Assembly (NCBI GenBank): GCA_019022495.1
Contig: JAFEKR010000014.1
Span: 496,001 to 560,000, forward strand
Direction: 5' to 3'
Length of the DNA: 64,000 bases
DNA from: Epichloe hybrida
Lineage: Eukaryota; Ascomycota; Sordariomycetes; Hypocreales; Clavicipitaceae
Position numbers and translations under genes: made by a program. Below are positions 46,881 through 59,287 of the stretch, one piece after another. Numbering within the stretch: position 1 is the stretch's first letter; the number at the start of each line of letters is the position of its first letter. The notes below the pieces were generated by a model. It made no database searches. It had not been told where the DNA came from and was given only the letters and a program-made list of their open reading frames with translations.

Positions 46881-49800
46881 TTATTAAGGGAGATAAGGCA
46901 ATGAAAAGTTATTATAATACGTGGTAATAGCTATTCTGAATTTTCTTTTATATGATTTTAATAGATAATTTTTCGTTGATTTACTTAGCTAGGTAGAGTA
47001 CAAATCTAGTTATAGTCTAACTACCTCTAACTAGGATAGTTATCTTTTAAGGTACACCTAGCACTTATTATATAGTAAAGCTTAATATAAGCGTATATAA
47101 GACTAGATTTAGACTCTAAATAGAAAGAATTAACCTTCTTTAAATATCTTACCTTATACCTAATAGTAGCTCTTATAGTAAACTTAGTATAACTTTACAA
47201 TAGCAGATCCGTTAGTCTCTCTAACGGATTCGCCTTATATCGTGCCAAACCTGCACGTAACACTATCTATCAAGATAAAGCCCCTAAGTCTAGCTCTATA
47301 TAAGCTGCCTTTAATAATTTGATTATTAAGGAATTTAATAAGAGGGTTTATAGCTTCCTAGAGACTACTAAGCTTAAAGGAGCTAAAAATTTTGATTAAT
47401 AGAAATAAGCCCTAGCTATCTAATTTAGAGCTTTAGGCATGCCTAATTTTCTAGATAATCCGGATATTTCTAGGGTACTTGTGAGGACAATGATAGCTAG
47501 GCAAGAGGTATGGGGGCTCTGGTATATTGACTAAAGCTTGCTAGGTCTAAGTGTGTTATGCGTGCGAGTCGCTGGCTTATAGCTAGTGGCTCGCTAGCGT
47601 CACGTGGACTTAGCCCTAGGGCGTGGCCTGTCTGCGAGGTGCGCTGGTGTACCTGTGTTGTGAGTGGGGCCTCACAGTACTAGGGGACGCTAACTAAGCT
47701 ATTATCCTTACGTTACTAAGGGATAGCTATATAGAAGGCCCCTAAGCCACTATAACTTAGCAAAAATCACCTAAAGAAGCCTATAATTTACTTATACAGC
47801 AGTATTCATATAGCGTTAAAATCCAGAGGGGGTCCCTATATTCTAAATTTTATAACCTGAATTTTTATGGTTTTAAGGGGACTTTAGAAGCCTTTAATGC
47901 AGTCTTTAATAATCTACTAGCTAGATTATTAATTTTAGGAGTCCTAATTAATCCTATAGATTAGGTTAATTAATATCTTTAATCCCTAAAATTAACCTTC
48001 CCTTAGTGGGCTAAGAGGTAATGATTTAGCATGTGTATAAATAGGGCTATAAGGGCTCCCCTAGATACCCTAAATCTTTAATTTCTAATAGTAGACCTTC
48101 TAGCTAAACAGAGGGATAAGTTATTTACGGTATCTAAAGCCCTGAATTATAGGGCTAAAGACCTAGAAAAGGGTGCTAAAGATAAGGAAAAGGCCCCTAA
48201 AGGTTAGAAGAAGAAGAAAGAAAGCTTTAAAGAAAATAAGGGCTCTTCTAATTCTAATAAGAAGAAAAAGAAGCAAAAGGGTTAAAAATTAGATAAAAAG
48301 GATAATAAAGAGCTTATAGAGGGTTCTTTTATGCTAGGAAATTATAACCTTTCTAACGGAGCCCTTAATCTATACAAGAAACCTAGCAATTACAAGACTA
48401 GTTATAAGAGCTCTAGCAATAGTAGCTCTAATTCTAGCTCTAATTCTAGCTCTAGTGATTCGGATAATAAAAAATAAGAAATTAATTCCTTAAATGGTTT
48501 TAATTATTATAGTAAAGATATAAAAAAAGCCCTATTATATAATACAGGTTTAACCGTATATATAGTTAATTCTAGGGAGGTCTTTAGGGATTATACCCCT
48601 TATAAGAAAGGGGAATCCAACCCTATTATAACTAGTAGTAGCCTTATTTATCTAAAGGGTTATAGTAGTGCTGTTTTTAAGGTCTTATATTAAAAGAAAC
48701 CTAATAAATATAGGACCTTAGTGCTAAAGGACACTCTATATTTTCCTTAGCTTAATGTTAATATGGTTAGTGGCCTTATTTACTATATATCTAGCGGTTA
48801 CTTTATAAAAAACTATCTTTATCTTAAAGATAGGTCTTGTATTGCTGCCCTAGATATAGAAAAACATGGTTTTTCTTCCACGTTAAAAACCAATCTACAC
48901 CTAGGTTACATAAAGGGCCCTATAATAAGGAATCTCATTACATCTAACCTTTTACCTATGCTAGCTTTAGGGGTTATAGCTATCTGATTAGCTACCCTAT
49001 AGAGGTTCAAATTCCCTCTAAAAAGCCGGATAAGGCTTCTAATTTAGACAAAATCGCTGAAATCAACGAAAATGATAATAATATTGAAGAAATCATATAG
49101 GATAATTTAGGGGATTTAGTCCCTTCTCTAATGCCTATAGCCCTAGGTTAGGTCCCTTATAAATCTAAAGATATAGATTTAGGGGTGTTAGAGGGCCTTA
49201 GTGAAGGAAAAAGGTCCCTAATACTTCCCTAAGAGGCCTGTGGTTCTTAAGGGGCCTAGCAGAGGACTAACAGAGAGGGCCCTAATCTAGACCTAAATCT
49301 AGACCTTAATTTAGGCCCTAAAGATCTTTAATATCAAAAGTTACTAGAACTAGCTAGCCTATGGCATATATAATTAGGGCACCTAGGGCTTCCTTTACTA
49401 AAGAAAATAAGCCTTATAACTAAAGGAATCCCTGATTTTTCTAAAATTAAGGATAAGGATTTTAAATATATAGCTTGTGATTAATCTAAGGTAGTTAGAA
49501 GACCTAGGAAATTAGCTATCCCTAACCCCCCTAGAGCACTAGATTAAATAGAGAGGGATACGCTAAAAATTAGCCCTATACTATACAATAAATAGTTAAT
49601 TTGCTTATTTCTAGTTAATTAAAAGACTAGATATAAGTAGGTGTTCTTATTACCTAATAAGGAAGGCCTAACTGTTTATAGGGCTATTAAGGGCTTCTTT
49701 AGAGGGCTTAAAAATTAACTAGATTAATATCCTAGGCACTTTCACTTTAATGGGGGCTAAGAAATTAATTCTAGTTATTAAACCTAGTTGAATTCTAAGG

Positions 49801-52370
49801 GAATTAAATTTATAACTTCTAGTCCCTATATTCACAAGTAAAATGGATTAGTAGAGCGTTTAATTTGTACTATTCTAGATTAAGTAAGGGCTAATATCTA
49901 GTGAGCAAAATTACCTTTATATCTATGGTGTTTTATATTACCTGCAGTTATTAACCTAGTTAATATAACTACTAATATCACAAAGGATAAAAGCCCTGGA
50001 TAACTGCTATCTAGGGAGCTAAATTAGCCTTATACGACTGATATTAGTAGTATTAGAGCCATAGGATCTCACTGTGAGATCCTAATCCCCCTAGAAAAAC
50101 AACCTAAAGGCTAGAAGTTAGTAGCTAGGACTATCCCTAGAAGGTTATTAGCTACACTAGGTTCTAACACCTACCTAGTGTATATCCCCTCTAAAAGGCT
50201 AGTTATAAAGACTAGCTTTATTAAGATTATAGAACTTATAGGTCCTATCTCTAAAGGATTACCCTATAGATAACATAGGAGGTCCCTCTATAGGTTAAGA
50301 AAAACACCCTATAAGGCCTGTTTAACCCCCTAAGGAACTAATTCTAGAGGCCTTAGAGGAGGCCACGCCTATAACTTCACTAGAAAATCAGATTTTAACT
50401 CTAGACCTGGATTTTAACAAAATTACTAACTTTAACCCTAATCTTAACCCTATAGATATTAATATTAGTTCCCCTTCTTCTCTAGATTTTATTAAAGAAA
50501 TCTACTTTAAGGTATAGGAGAAGCTAAAGGAAATTAACCCTAATAGCCCTAAACCTAAGACCTAGAAGCAAGCTATATCTAGCCTTAAAAGGGATAAATA
50601 GATAGAAGCTATATATATGGAATATAAATAGCTTCTAAAGGCTAGTACTTTTAAATTTATAAGGAAAGACTAAGTACCTAAGGGCTAAAAAGTACTAAAG
50701 AATAGGCTTATTTATAAGCTTAAAAAGGATAAAGAAAATAATCCTTTAAAACACAAGGCCTAACTTATTACTAAGGGATTTATGCAAATCAAAGGTCTAG
50801 ATTATCTAGAGACCTTTATAGCCATAAGCATTCCCCTTAGCTAGAGGATTTTACTAGCCCTAGTGGCTTAAAATAACTAGGAAATCAAATAGGTTAATTT
50901 TATAGGAGCTTTTCTTAATAGTAAGCTATAATAGTAGATTTATATGGTTATTCTAGACGGATTTATTGAATTCCTTAAAGCAAATCCTAAATTAGCTAAA
51001 TTAGCTAAAAGTTTTGGCTATAAACCTTTTAAAGATTAAGTAATTTTATTATAGAAGACTTTATATAGCCTAAAACAGAGCTTAAGGGAGTGGTAATAAG
51101 CACTAATAGCAGTGCTAAAGTCCCTAGGATTTAGCCCTCTAATTTCTAACCTAGCTATATTCTATAATTCCTCTACTAAAACCTTTATTATTACATATAT
51201 AAATAATTATCTTCTAATTAGACTAAATTTACCTTATATCTAAAGACTTAAAAAGGAACTTTATAAAGTCTATCTAATAGAAAATAGGGGGCTTGCTAAA
51301 TTCTTCTTAGGGGTTTAACTTGTATAAGATAGACCTAATAGAATACTAAAAATCCACTAATCTTAGTATATCTTAGAGGCTTTAAATTAATTTAATATAC
51401 TAGATAGTAAGCCTATTAGCATACCTCTTTAGCTAGGCGTTTTAGCTACGCAGACTACTAAGCTATTAATAGCTAGCAAAATTAAGCTCTATTAGTGTAT
51501 TATAGGGACTATAATATACCTAATGTTGCTTATAAGGCTAGAAATAGCCTTTACACTTTAGTGGCTATTTATAGCTCTAGCTAGGCCCTATATAGAGCAC
51601 CTAAAAGTAGCTAAAAATCTGCTTAGGTACTTATTAGGGACTAAATTCCTTACTATAATCTATAGGGGAGACCCTAAAGGTATAGCTAGCAAAAGCCTAA
51701 TAGGTTATTATAATAGTAATTTTATAGGGGATAAAAAGACCTCTAAATTAACTTACGCTTATCTATTTAAGCTAGCTAGTAGACCTATTAGCTAGAAATT
51801 AAAGAAAGCTAGTATAATAGCTCTATTGATATTAGAAGCTAAAGCTAACGCTATCTACGAGACCTTCCAGGAGCTATAGTGGCTTTAGGGCTTATTTAAG
51901 GAGCTAAAAACCCTTATATCTCCCCCTATCTAGATATATTATAATAATTAAGGCGCTATAATCACTACCTATAACCCTGCCTTATATAGCTATATAAAGC
52001 ATACCTTACTAAAGTTTAACTATATTAGGTAATAGGTTTTAGAGAGTTTAGCTAAGATCAAATATCTAGATACGAAGTCAATGCCTATAGATAGTCTAAT
52101 AAAGCCTCTATCTAGACCTCTTTATTAGGCCTTTATTAAGCTCTTAGGGCTTAATAATCACTAAAACTAATAACTAAATCCCTTTAATAGGGAACTAAAA
52201 ACAATGCTAAAAAGGGAGCTATATTTAATAATAGCTAGGAATTTAAAAAGGGGGTCTTTTATCTTTTCCTATTTTTCCCTTTTATTTATTTTTATCTAAA
52301 AGTTCTTGTTTACCCTGTATTACTTTATACGCTTTTAATTAGCTTATATGTAATTCTTTTATAGAGAGGG
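46881..52370 (+). mobile_element. Copia retrotransposon 3, 5' end missing, RIP-mutated
   Basis: A gag-like region starts near 47.29 kb. A 74-codon stretch at 48763-48987 (MVSGLIYYISSGYFIKN) is open and looks like the protease/pre-integrase junction. Integrase follows at about 49.35-49.90 kb with RLGHLGLPLL-like His motif, Cys pair, and the catalytic Glu in NGLVERL near 49842-49862. Reverse transcriptase has YINN at 51196-51207 (originally YVDD-like). A purine tract AGAGAGGG stands right before the LTR at 52371. No 5' LTR or primer site was found at the left end. Stops make it inactive. Confidence 0.7.
47515..47695. other. GC-rich patch inside copia 3 gag region
   Basis: About 180 bp with normal base composition inside mutated DNA. 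It includes near-palindromic GAGTCGCTGG..TAGTGGCTCG and GTGGGGCCTCAC. It keeps CpA and CpG sites that its surroundings have lost. No gene is recognised. Confidence 0.45.
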
Positions 52371-53195
52371 TGTTAAAAATAAGACCTATTTTTAGCCCGT
52401 TCTAGTTAAAGGACCTGTTTATTACTAGCTTATATTATAAGCCTAATAGCTACACTATAGCTATTAATGGTTATAAAGGTGGCTATTAATAGCTACGTTG
52501 TAGCTATTAATAGCTATAACTAACCGTGTGAATAACTAATCTAAATCAATTATGAATTATTTAATTGCGTTATAGCTATAAGCGTAGCTATAAGCGCAAC
52601 GCCACTAGTAATTAGGTAAGCTAGGGTGACGTAAGCAAGTTACCCTATTCGCGGGTTACCCTATAGCTATCTTTAACAGCGATTTTCTCTTTAACTAGAG
52701 GTTATACAAAAGTCTTATATATAGCAAATTAAAGCTAGAAGACAGGGCTTTTATTTAATATAGGAATATTTTTTAGACTAAAAGTTAGTGCATATAGGTT
52801 ACTAGTTTGTATAGTAGTAAGTTAATTTTTTAGACTTTATATATAAATGAATTTTGCGGAAAATTAAAAGTAGCTCTTAAGACCTCTCTAGTAGTCTAGA
52901 TTCACTAATATAGTTAGTAAGTATATAAGAGGAAGAAGATCTTTTTAATCTAGCTAGATAGCTAGGCCTCTTAATCTAACAGCTACATTGCCTATATAAC
53001 GTTAGTAAAATCAATTCTATTGGTATATAAGATATCGTAAAAGTTATCTAGATTGAATTCTATTAGTTAATAACTGCCACAAACTTCCGTTGCATTACGT
53101 TAAATATTCAACGTGGTGGTTCTGTTAGTCCCTGACCGTAGAGCTGCACCTGTACAGCTGTTGCCAGCTGGCAACTAGCTCCCTACATTTCAATA
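52371..53195 (+). repeat. 3' LTR (family R) of copia element 3
   Basis: 825 bp, starting TGTTAAAAATAAGACC and ending CATTTCAATA. It matches the solo LTR at 42114-42834 plus an extra internal repeat of about 100 bp, and is more heavily mutated in its left half. Confidence 0.75.
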
Positions 53196-55442
53196 ATGTA
53201 TATATCTTAACTATAAATAAAGGCATAAGGCTTAATATATTATATTTTTGCCCTCATAATACTATAGTTAGATAATAGAAAACCTCTAAAATCTTACTTA
53301 AAGTGCTTAAGTCTGCCTATTCTTAACTTTTTAGGCGAGTATCTTTAAAAGCAAATATATTAGTTTTTTTATTAAAGATTAATATAGCTTCTTTTAATAA
53401 AAGCGTAGTATTAATTATTAAATAAGTTGAATTTTACCTAGTATTATTAGCTATAAAGAATAGTTAGTACTTAATACCTAATAGTATATAGTTAGTAACT
53501 TACCTAGTGGAATTTTAGTTATATTGTAATTTATTACTAGTTTTCCTTAAAACTTAGCCTCTTTTAAAGCAATAAGCTAATCTTTATATAGATTTATATT
53601 ATTCTTAATTAAAATAGCTAGCTTTTTAACTTTTCCTATAATACCTATAGTTTTAATTAGTAATAGACTTAAAATAAAATAAGATATACTAGCTTACCTT
53701 AGATAAGGCCTATAAATTAATCTTTTTTACTTTTTATTAAATATAAAAATTGTTCTATTAAATAGAATAGAATTTCGCTATTCTTGTATTTTTTAATATT
53801 TTCTACGCTTATTATAGCTTTTATAAAGCTAGTAATTATATCTTTAGTAATAATGTTTAAAACATGTGTAATATATTGGATATCTATAGGTTCTTTAATA
53901 CTAGTACTATTATAATTAGTACTAATAAAAGCACTTATAAAAGTATTATTATTAAAACTATTATCTTTAGTAAGACTAAAAGAGGTTAATAGTTAATTAG
54001 TATATATAGAAATGATTGATATAACTAAACTTATAATAAATAGTAGTTATATCTTATATAAAGCCATAAGCTAGGTGAATATATTATTAATATATATTCT
54101 AGTATGTGTGCTTTTTAAGTTTTCAAAGCCTAGTTAATAGTATTAGTATTATAAAAGCTAGGTAATAATAGTTATATAAGTATATACTAAGAAGCTTATA
54201 TTCTAATTAAAAATCTGAATTTATCTAATTTATAATAATTCCTAAATAAGACTTTGAATTAAAAGATGTCTATATATCTAGTTATAAAGATATATAGCTA
54301 AAATTTAAGAAGTGCTTATTAAGCTTAATAATAAGCTCTTAGAAGGATTTATTATATAAATTATGGATATTTATAGAAGTATTCTAATAATTTAAAGATA
54401 ATATTATATTTAAACTATAATTATTAGCTAAATAATAAGGGAATAAGAATAATTACTTACTTAAAGTAACTTAGTAATTCTTTAAAAGAATTACTAGTTA
54501 TAGTAGCAAAAGATAAGTTATTTTCTAGCATAAATTTTCTAGCTAGATTAATAACATTATCTAGTGAGAATTCACTTAAGGGAGGCCTAGGCCTTTTTTT
54601 TGTAAAAAAATTACTAAGACTTGATTGTAAAGATAGTGAACTTTGGGTTATAAGAGGTACTAAATTAGATATAATATTAGTAGTGTTATATATAGCTTAA
54701 TTAATAAAAATAAGGGAATAACTTACTAGTAATCTTAGTAATTTCTTCTTTCTTAGATATAGCAATAGTAGAATGCCTTATTTTATAATGGCTAGTACTA
54801 TTAGATAATTAAAAACATTTAGCTTTATAAGAAAAGCTAAAGGAGTAATTTTCTTAAGTATAATAATATATTATTAATCTTTCCTTATTATAATTAATAT
54901 CTAAAAGATAATAATTAAATAAGTTATAATTAATAATATAAGCTTTAGTTTTAAAACTATAGCTTAGTTAATTTTTAATGTTATTCTTAAATTTCCTATT
55001 AGAATTACTTTTATTAAAAGAGTTATTAGATAGGGTTTAAGAAATAACATTAGAAGAGGTAAAAACTAAAGAGGTAGTTAATTTAGCTATTTTAGTAAGG
55101 CTATTGGATTTTAAAGGTATTTAAAGATTCAGATAGTAAAGAGTAAATTTTAAGCTTTATAATAGTATAAAGTTTATATCTTAAAGTGTAATATTAGAAA
55201 AGATATAAGGATATAAAGTGTAAAGGAAATAGGGAAGGGAAAGGGAGCTTACTTATAAAGAAAAGGTTACTATATAATATATTATATATAAAGTAAGGGG
55301 GTCTTATTACTATAGAACTCTAAAAATACTAATATAATAAAAGTAACCTATAATATTGCTATTATAGAAGAAAACAAGTTAAACCTAGTTAAATTAATAG
55401 TAGGATTCTATTATAATATTACTATAAAATTCTGTTAATACC
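53196..55442 (-). pseudogene. hAT-like transposase remnant
   Basis: On the minus strand near 54.46-54.60 kb the text reads NVINLARKFMLENNLSFATI and NSFKELLSYF, which resembles the hAT pattern in which a conserved Pro/Ser-Phe is followed by a Phe-x-x-Leu-Leu segment. The frame is broken by many stops. The left end shows no clear family motif. The right end abuts a foldback-like element at 55443. Confidence 0.4.
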
Positions 55443-57784
55443 AGAGTATTGCACTAAAACGTGTAGTGTAGTGTAGTATTTGTAGTGTAGTGTAGTAACT
55501 ACACTACAAACTACACTACACTATAAACTACACTAATTACAAGGAAAAAAGAACTACACTACACTAACTATAAAAAAAAAAACTACAATACATTACACTA
55601 CAATTTTTTTTTCCTAAACTACACTAACTACAAACACTACAAATGTAGTATTAGACTTTTTATTAGTTATTAGCATTTATAAGGTTAAAAGAAAGCTAGT
55701 TATATAAAAGCTTTTATTATTACCTATTTTATTAAATTAGTTATAGAATTTATAATATTATATTATTTTTATAATTTTATTATAACTATGTAAGGTTATA
55801 TATAATATTATACTTTTTTAATAATACTATTTAACTTAATACTTTATTTCCCTAATATAACTTAAAGAAAAACCTTCTTATTATATTATTTACTATTTCT
55901 ATAAATTATTTTATATTTCTATAAATTATTATTATTACTTATTTTAAAAAAACTATAAAAAAACTACTAGTAAACTTAATATAAGTAGCTTATTATATCT
56001 TATTATAGCTTATAATAGCTTATTATATCTTATTATAGCTTATAATAGCTTATAATAGCTTATAATAGCTTATAATAGCTTATAATAGCTTATAATAGCT
56101 TATAATAGCTTATAATAGCTTATAATAGCTTATAATAGCTTATAATACTAATATTACTAAGATTACTAAGATTACTAAGATTACTAAGATTACTAAGATT
56201 ACTAAGATTACTTATAATATTATTAGTGTTAAAGTTTAATAATAAATAAATAATAAATAAATAACTTAAATATAAATACTAGTAATTATAAGTAAATTAC
56301 TATAGTAAAAGCTATAGTTTTTAATAACTTAGTATTTTAAGGTTTTTAAAAATATTAATATTCTAAAAATGTTTTCTCTTTTATGTTTTTTTAAAATAAT
56401 AATAAAAGTAAAATAATAGTAATTATAGTAATAATAGTAATTAAGGTTATAAAAGTTATTAAAGCTTTTATAATAAGTATAATATATTATATAAAACTAA
56501 GTCCTAGTATTATTTTTAAAAACAAGTTAAACTTATTTTTATAGCTTATTTAAGCTATATAGGGTAATTAAAATAATACTATTAGTTATCTATTAATAAA
56601 TTATAAATATTAGCCTATTATATTCTTTCTTTATGTATTATTATAATAAGATATATAAAGTTACTATATATAACTTCTTAAAGCTTTAAAGCTTAAAGTA
56701 ATATTTAATTAGTTTAAATAGTAAATAAATAGTTTAAGCTTTTTTTAAGTTCTTATTATATTAATAATAATATTAAAGTACTAAGTATATATTCTATTAA
56801 CTTTTATATATTTATTTAGATTTCTAATTTAATTTAATTCTATTAGTTTAAGGTATTTTTTAATTAAATTAATAATAAAAATATAAAATAATTAATAATA
56901 ATAGTAAATAAAATAATTAGAAGGTTTTTCTTAAAGTTATATTAGTAAAATAAAGTAATAAGTATAATTATATTATTAAAAAGGTATAATATTATAAATA
57001 ACCCTAGTTATAGTAAAATTCTTAAAAAAAAGTGAATATTATAAATTCTATATATATATATATATTCTTTACACTAGCTAGCTAACTATGTAGCTGTTCC
57101 TAGTACTCTATCCGCTTAGTTAAGAGGGAAAACCCTTTGCTAGGAAGAAAAACCCCCTTGCGTCTGTTAACAGGCTAGCGCCAACCCTCTTCCAAGTCTG
57201 CACCGCATTAGGTGTGATTAATTGTAGGTGTTTGGTGCTAGCTTGCGCTAGCCTTATCCTAAAGAAAAATAAAAAAGAAAGGAAAAAGTGTGGTAGTAGT
57301 CCTAACTAGCTCCCTTTAGTGCTAGTCTAGTCCTGCTCTAACCTAGCTTCGCGTCTCCTGCTTTGCCCTAGGGCGTAGTGAATTCAGATTTGTAACGATA
57401 ATTCACTTTTTGTTCGCTTTACTTCCAACTATAAATTCTATAACTAATTAAGTAAAATAGGTAATAATAAAAGCTTCTATATAACTAGCTTTCTTTTAAT
57501 CCTTATAATAACATTATATAATAAAAAGGCCCACTTTTTTTTACTAATACTATATTGTAGTTTTTGTAGTTAGTATAGTTAGTAACTATACTAATTACAC
57601 TACACTATAAGTAAAAAAAAACTACATTACACTAACTATAAAAAAAAAAAAACTACAATACACTACACTATAAAAAAAAAAACTACACTACACTAACTAT
57701 AAGAAAAAAAAAAACTACATTATAAATACATATTTTTCCTAAAAACTACACTAACTACACTAACTACACTACAAACAATACTCT
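55443..57784 (+). mobile_element. Foldback-like element, copy 3, with insertion
   Basis: Bounded by AGAGTATTGCAC and ACAAACAATACTCT, as copy 1. It has expanded GCTTATAATA (about 56000-56145) and AAGATTACT repeats. A 377-bp insertion at 57053-57429 interrupts the right arm. Its right end is inside an LTR R sequence (57785-57934). Confidence 0.7.
57040..57442 (-). mobile_element. Retroposon-like insertion with (TA)n tail
   Basis: Bases 57053-57429 are absent from the corresponding place in copy 1 of the host element. They are flanked by TATAAATTCTATA (57040-57052 and 57430-57442). On the minus strand the insert ends in (TA)n next to the duplication, as short interspersed elements do. It is GC-richer and much less mutated than its surroundings. 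No obvious coding capacity or complete Pol III promoter was identified. Confidence 0.6.
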
Positions 57785-57934
57785 AGCCACAACGCAATTA
57801 AATAATCCACAATTGATAATTGATTTGGATTAGTCATCCACACGGTCGGTCGCAGCTGTCAGGCTTGCAATGCAAGCTAGTAATAGAAAGGTCCTTTAAC
57901 TAGAAAGGGCTAAAAATAGGTCTTATTTTTAACA
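57785..57934 (-). repeat. LTR R fragment, inverted
   Basis: Reverse complement of the first 150 bp or so of LTR R, ending TTTTTAACA. Little mutated compared with the copy at 52371. Confidence 0.7.
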
Positions 57935-58755
57935 TTACTATGCCTTATCTATAAGTAATATGAAATAAGAGTATTACCTTTTTCTTTTAAAGTCCTACCC
58001 TTTTTTATTATTTTAGCCTAAACCTATTATAACCTTTACTTTCTTACCCTAGCCTTATAGTTAGCTCTAGGTTATTAAAATCTCTTAACTAATTATTTAC
58101 TTCCTTATAGTGTTATTTAAACTATTTAGAAAGATTATAATTCTTAAATATATAGGGATTTCTTTAGGTAACTTAGCTTTTACCTTATCCTAGGCTTATA
58201 TAAAGGATTAAAATAATTAGTTATTCTTTTACCTAAGATTTAGTAGTAACCTTATTATTTCTAAGTATCTTATACCTATATTTATTATTTTAGTTTTTAG
58301 CTATTCTAGAAAATCTACCTAGGTAATTAATAAATAATCTATATACCTATTTATAGCTATATAATATATCTATTATTACTTTATATTACTAGCTAGGCAG
58401 TTACCTATATATATTACCTTAGTTATATTATTCTTAAAGGTATAGTAATCTAGTTTAAATAATATATCTAAGTTTACTAAGAAATTCTACAGGCTTTTAT
58501 ACATTTCCCCTTTATATATAGGTATTTTTATCTATATTTTAATAAGACTACCTGACTATATAATTACTACTAAGTTACTATAAACTACAGCTGAAATTAT
58601 AGCTAATGTTTAAGGGGTAATTATAGGTCTAGATTAAGGGGTAATTATAGCTTTAGTTTAAGGTCTAGCTAATCCTAGATTTGCCTTAAGCTCTCTAATT
58701 TATAACTTTATTTATAAGACCTCTTATCTTCTCTAAAGGTAATATAGCTTAGCTT
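57935..58755 (-). pseudogene. Gypsy gag-like remnant
   Basis: Closed frames on the minus strand read like a retroviral-type gag (for example a segment resembling YYEIRQR..NQSFNALYKH once stops are ignored) near 58.15-58.30 kb. This would lie just inside LTR-like repeat G. Recognition is tentative. Confidence 0.35.
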
Positions 58756-59287
58756 ATGTAACCTTATAGCGTTATTATAACGCTCTTTCTTCTTTAGTTA
58801 TATTATCTATACCTTTACCTAAATTAGGATTAAGTAGCGTTTATTACACCTTATTATTATCTATAGTTCTAGATTATAGGGGTTCTTTATCTTCCTAATT
58901 ATCCATAGCTTTATTATTATAAGGTACTAGTGTGTTTCTTATAAATCTTTAAAGTATTAGCTATATAATAATCTAGCTAATAGTTTATATCCTTAAAAAG
59001 GTTAAGAGAGATTAATTTATTATAGCTTATACTAAAAGGTTAAGAATAAAGTAATAGCTAAGACTATTATAATTATTACTAGATAAATACTAGCTAGAGG
59101 TAAGTGCATAAAGGTTTTAATCTCTAACCTAGCACTAATAATGTGCATAGTCTTTAATAAATACCTTACTTTATAAGTACATAGCTATCTTATAGCTAGC
59201 TAGCCTCTTTATTATTCGCATAGCCTAAAGGTTCTCTAAAGACCTGCTTCGATAAACATCCTATCTTTGACCTCTGCGCTCCTAACA
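58756..59287. repeat. LTR-like repeat G, right copy
   Basis: About 532 bp, TGTAACCTTATAGCG at the left and TCCTAACA at the right, matching 36782-37312. The two copies are separated by about 21.4 kb of nested elements. Confidence 0.65.

Noticed and set aside
48763..48987. 74-codon open frame considered as a host gene
   Set aside because: Its text (MVSGLIYYIS) and position fit copia polyprotein between gag and integrase; it is a chance survivor of RIP.
53196..53400. Primer site after the LTR at 52371
   Set aside because: No initiator-Met or other tRNA match adjoins 53195, and a purine tract precedes the LTR, so this is a 3' LTR rather than a 5' one.
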